Positions 61,907-64,000 of a stretch of 64,000 bases of DNA are shown here, one piece after another. This DNA comes from Balneolaceae bacterium UBA3186 (GTDB taxonomy: Bacteria > Bacteroidota > Rhodothermia > Balneolales > Balneolaceae): contig DEXK01000020.1 of the NCBI GenBank assembly GCA_002364085.1, positions 1 to 64,000 on the forward strand, read 5' to 3'. The notes below the pieces were generated by a model. The model was not told where the DNA came from and searched no databases. It saw only the letters and a list, made by a program, of their open reading frames with translations. The stretch's first letter is position 1, and each line of letters starts with the position of its first letter. The position numbers and the translations under genes were made by a program.

Positions 61907-62854
61907 ATGCAAGCAGACTCCACCCAATCATTACCTACTATGAATGATCTCACTCCCAGTGAGATCTTTGACTATTTAGGGACTCTATTCAATACTACTT
62001 TATTTGAATTAAAAGATACTCCGGTTACTCTTCTCTCCATTTGTATCTTCATTTTCTTCCTAATTGGGTTTACTTATCTGGGCAGTTTCGTAAAACGGAT
62101 TTTAAACAATAAAGTATTACCTCGGTTTATTAAGGATCCGGGACTCCGTTTTACACTTTCAAGGATGACCCAATACGTGGTCATGATCATCGGGATGTTG
62201 GTTTCCTTTCAGTTTGTAGGTGTTGACCTGACCGGGCTTGCAGTGATCTTTGGTTTTCTTTCTGTAGGTATTGGTTTTGGTTTACAGAATATCACTTCGA
62301 ATTTTATTTCAGGTTTGATCGTACTTTTTGAACGACCGATCAGTATTGGAGATCGCGTACTGGTTAATGATATTGAAGGAGATGTTCAGGAAATTAATAT
62401 CCGCTCCACCACCGTTCGATCGATCAATAACATTTCTGTAATTGTTCCGAATTCTGAGTTCATTTCAAAAAATGTAGTCAACTATTCCTACGGAGATCCA
62501 ACTTATCGTTTAGTTATTGATGTGGGTGTGGCTTACGGATCAGATTTAGATCTAGTATTGAAAGCCCTCAACGAAGTTGCTGAAGAAAGTGAATCTATAT
62601 TACATACCCCAAAACATGATGTACACTTGCGGTCATTCGGGGACTCTTCCTGGAATATGAAGCTGATCGTTTGGGTCGGAAATGTGAAAGAACATTACTC
62701 GATCTTGAATGAACTGAATCAAGCTATCGTCAGAAAGTTCAGAGATTATGATATAGAAATTCCTTTCCCGCAACGAGATATTAATTTCAGGAATGCGATG
62801 CCTAAGAGTGAGGAAGTGAAAGGTGAAAAGAAAGAAGTGAAAAGTGATGAGTGA
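61907..62854 (+). CDS. MscS-family mechanosensitive channel
   Basis: Opens under hypo-osmotic stress. Three TMs (about 40-62, 88-108, 115-140) with TM3 reading VGIGFGLQNITSNFISGLIV, a glycine/alanine-rich pore helix, then the beta domain (ERPISIGDRVLVND near 145, DVQEINIRSTTVRSINNISV near 155) and a C-terminal alpha/beta domain ending FPQRDINFRN near 297. Start is ATG at 61907 (an ATG 11 codons later is possible). The last 18 residues (SEEVKGEKKEVKSDE) are encoded by a word repeat and look added on. 55 bp after the sensor gene. Confidence 0.9.
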   Translation: MQADSTQSLPTMNDLTPSEIFDYLGTLFNTTLFELKDTPVTLLSICIFIFFLIGFTYLGSFVKRILNNKVLPRFIKDPGLRFTLSRMTQYVVMIIGMLVSFQFVGVDLTGLAVIFGFLSVGIGFGLQNITSNFISGLIVLFERPISIGDRVLVNDIEGDVQEINIRSTTVRSINNISVIVPNSEFISKNVVNYSYGDPTYRLVIDVGVAYGSDLDLVLKALNEVAEESESILHTPKHDVHLRSFGDSSWNMKLIVWVGNVKEHYSILNELNQAIVRKFRDYDIEIPFPQRDINFRNAMPKSEEVKGEKKEVKSDE

Positions 62855-62866
62855 TGAGTGAGAATA
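62802..62866. repeat. AAGTGAAAAGTGA word repeat at the mscS end
   Basis: Tandem GTGA words (AAGTGAAAGGTGAAAAG, AAGTGAAAAGTGATGAGTGATGAGTGAG) span the 3' end of mscS and provide its last ~18 codons and stop. Same vocabulary as 26378-26409 on the other strand. Confidence 0.6.
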
Positions 62867-62879
62867 ATCGGTTAAAATA

Positions 62880-63191
62880 ATGAAGAAAGAGATTCTTAAA
62901 AAAATAGAGGTTTTAGAATCTGGTAAGTTAATTTTGATATTAGAAAACAAAGGTCAAAGTTATTACCAGTTTGTTTATCGTGAAGCTGCAGGGGTTTACT
63001 GGAACCCATCTTTAAACGGCTTTATTTCTACCGAACCAAAAGACTGGTCTTATTCAAAATGGTTTTCTCATATAGTAGAAGTAGTAAATAAAACAGGAAT
63101 CCAGTTGGCATTATCTGACAACACAGAATGGATAGGATTAGACAGCTCGGATAAAGAAATAATTCTAACCGAATATTCTGATCAATCCTGA
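62880..63191 (+). CDS. Hypothetical protein, unknown family
   Basis: No family recognised. The 103 residues show no signal peptide or TM, a beta-rich look (KKIEVLESGKLILILE, YYQFVYREAAGVYWN) and acidic, Trp-rich segments (STEPKDWSYSKWFSHIVEVV). It begins 25 bp after mscS, separated by a word repeat. The 5' end has no strong Shine-Dalgarno and no partner gene suggests a role; an immunity-like or accessory function cannot be judged. Confidence 0.6.
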   Translation: MKKEILKKIEVLESGKLILILENKGQSYYQFVYREAAGVYWNPSLNGFISTEPKDWSYSKWFSHIVEVVNKTGIQLALSDNTEWIGLDSSDKEIILTEYSDQS

Positions 63192-63370
63192 ATTTTATCG
63201 CCTTAGATTTTTCCTTCAGATGGAATTAAATATACCTTGAAGTTCAGACGGATGTAGCCCTTCTGACCGTGAAAACAGTTCTAATATTTCGATGTCCGAA
63301 GATCCAACACGGAACAAAATCTTCTCTAACCCATTAGAATAAGAGACTCTTTTACTTATTTCGGGTTTTC

Positions 63371-63862
63371 ATGTATGAACAAGCGCAAATTTTATTAGAT
63401 GTAACAATCGCTCTTATTCTGGGAGGGATTCTGGGGCTGGAACGAGAATGGAAACAAAAACCGGCCGGGTTCCGAACCAATATGATTATCTCCGGTTCGG
63501 CTGCATTATTAGTTTCTTTGGGGAGAATAGTGATCATAGATTTCAATCAGCTTATCCAACCAGAAGGTCTTGGCGTTGATCCAATTCGTATGGTTCATGC
63601 CGTTGTAGTAGGTGTCAGTTTTATTGGCGCCGGAACCATACTAAAAAGCTCTTCGAGTCAGGTTGTACGATATCTCACTACTGCAGCAACCATTTTAATG
63701 GCTGCCGGGATTGGAATAAGTATAGCTCTTAAACAATATTGGTTAGGCGTTGGGACGACGTTCATTCTTGTTATCGTAAATTATCTTTTCGGCTACCTTA
63801 ATAAGCTGATCAGCAAAAAATCTGATTATGATTCTGAGTATAAGAAAGAGAATTTTAATTAA
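63371..63862 (+). CDS. MgtC/SapB family membrane protein
   Basis: Four to five TM segments over 163 residues, with the MgtC signature LDVTIALILGGILGLEREWK near 9-28, FRTNMIISGSAALLV near 34 and GVSFIGAGTILKSSSSQVVR near 78-97. The N-terminal MgtC domain is complete; the C-terminal regulatory domain of Salmonella MgtC is absent, as in SapB-like forms. Linked in other bacteria to growth in low Mg2+ and intracellular survival, but the molecular role is unresolved. The 179-bp region upstream shows no riboswitch that I recognise. Confidence 0.9.
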   Translation: MYEQAQILLDVTIALILGGILGLEREWKQKPAGFRTNMIISGSAALLVSLGRIVIIDFNQLIQPEGLGVDPIRMVHAVVVGVSFIGAGTILKSSSSQVVRYLTTAATILMAAGIGISIALKQYWLGVGTTFILVIVNYLFGYLNKLISKKSDYDSEYKKENFN

Positions 63863-63868
63863 TACACA

Positions 63869-63910
63869 GTCGCTTTAAAATCCCATCAGATGGGCTCTCT
63901 TTAAGATGAC
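63869..63910. repeat. Palindromic GTC...GAC repeat after mgtC
   Basis: GTCGCTTTAAA...TTTAAGATGAC ends surround the hairpin CCCATCAGATGGG. It resembles GTCATC-AAGAG-type intergenic repeats found in other Bacteroidota (memory only). On the minus strand GGGATTTT follows the hairpin, so it could terminate transcripts arriving from the right. Confidence 0.5.
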
Positions 63911-63919
63911 AAACGAATT

Positions 63920-64000
63920 AAACACACCCCTAAATCCCCTCTGGTGGATGAGAATCTCGTTGCTCAGATACTGAATCAAACCAACGAGTTTCTCCTCTTG
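63920..64000. repeat. GAGG-type repeat, partial, at the window end
   Basis: Reads on the minus strand as a GAGG repeat with an inner stem (ACTCGTTG...CAACGAGAT) followed by GGGATTTAGGGGTGTGTT, the trailer seen in the 108-250 and 25845-25896 copies. It is cut by the window end. Confidence 0.6.

Noticed and set aside
63192..63370. Mg2+ riboswitch upstream of the mgtC-like gene
   Set aside because: Some partial pairing (TTCAGACGG...CCCTTCTGA), but no conserved riboswitch core recognised.
1..64000. tRNA, rRNA and CRISPR arrays
   Set aside because: No cloverleaf, rRNA core motifs or regularly spaced direct repeats were found by eye.

Overview
The window is a gene-dense stretch of AT-rich bacterial chromosome. 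It shows no rRNA, tRNA, CRISPR array, prophage or complete insertion sequence. Several features point to the Bacteroidota/Balneolota side of the tree (inference from gene content, not a phylogeny): DUF4270 and DUF4292 lipoproteins, a PorV-type outer-membrane protein, a half-length GT5 'glycogen synthase' beside DUF4270, Rho with an Asn/Arg/Lys-rich N-terminus, weak Shine-Dalgarno sequences, many TTG starts, and TAnnTTTG-like promoter boxes. A marine Balneola/Gracilimonas-like organism would fit.

Layout. 0.3-7.1 kb: a TetR-TolC-MFP-RND efflux operon on the minus strand with a likely promoter, operator and terminator. 7.3-14.7 kb: a Ppx/GppA-HD phosphatase, an M28 peptidase, and a translationally coupled TPR / DUF4292 lipoprotein / degenerate LytM (EnvC-like) operon for the envelope. 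14.8-21 kb: dnaX-ybaB-recR, an M1 peptidase and malic enzyme. 21-25.7 kb: a 360-bp structured repeat region, an unknown protein, a frameshifted membrane gene, topA and a peroxiredoxin. 25.9-31.1 kb: OsmC, a NUDIX hydrolase divergent from AMP nucleosidase (overlapping start codons), radC, a four-helix-bundle (23S IVP-type) ORF and argS. 31.2-34 kb: a methyltransferase, SAM hydroxide adenosyltransferase and dnaN. 34.1-38.8 kb: PorV-like protein, miaA, purS-clpS-purQ, lptB, rhodanese. 38.8-49.5 kb (minus): rho, then a same-strand series glgB-malQ-comA-GT5 half-protein-DUF4270-outer-membrane protein-TPR protein. 49.6-60.3 kb: a LolC/E-like permease, a membrane-anchored MurF-like ligase, a sugar nucleotidyltransferase, a lipoprotein, an AbrB-Doc toxin-antitoxin pair, a Usp protein, a CCA-adding/poly(A) polymerase-type enzyme, ispE and glgP. 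60.4-63.9 kb: ECF sigma factor, putative anti-sigma factor, Spy/CnrX-like sensor, MscS channel, an orphan protein and an MgtC/SapB protein.

How the genes work together. The glycogen genes (glgB, malQ, the GT5 half-protein, and glgP 8 kb away) suggest storage-polysaccharide turnover, but no full-length GlgA or clear GlgC is visible. The sigma/anti-sigma/sensor trio followed by MscS suggests an envelope-stress module. Housekeeping replication, repair and translation genes fill most of the rest.

The most unusual signal is between the genes. At least ten short intergenic inverted repeats are built from reiterated 'words' (ATTCAATATTC, CACTTTTCAC, AATTAGGAAT, TTTTTAATCTTTAA). Some supply the last codons or stop of a gene, or the likely ribosome-binding site of the next. 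One word carries an SD-plus-ATG that resembles the 5' end of the four-helix-bundle ORF at 29005, which suggests the repeats and that ORF may be related. Two further repeat families are present: GAGG-hairpin elements, and elements with GTCA/TGAC ends.
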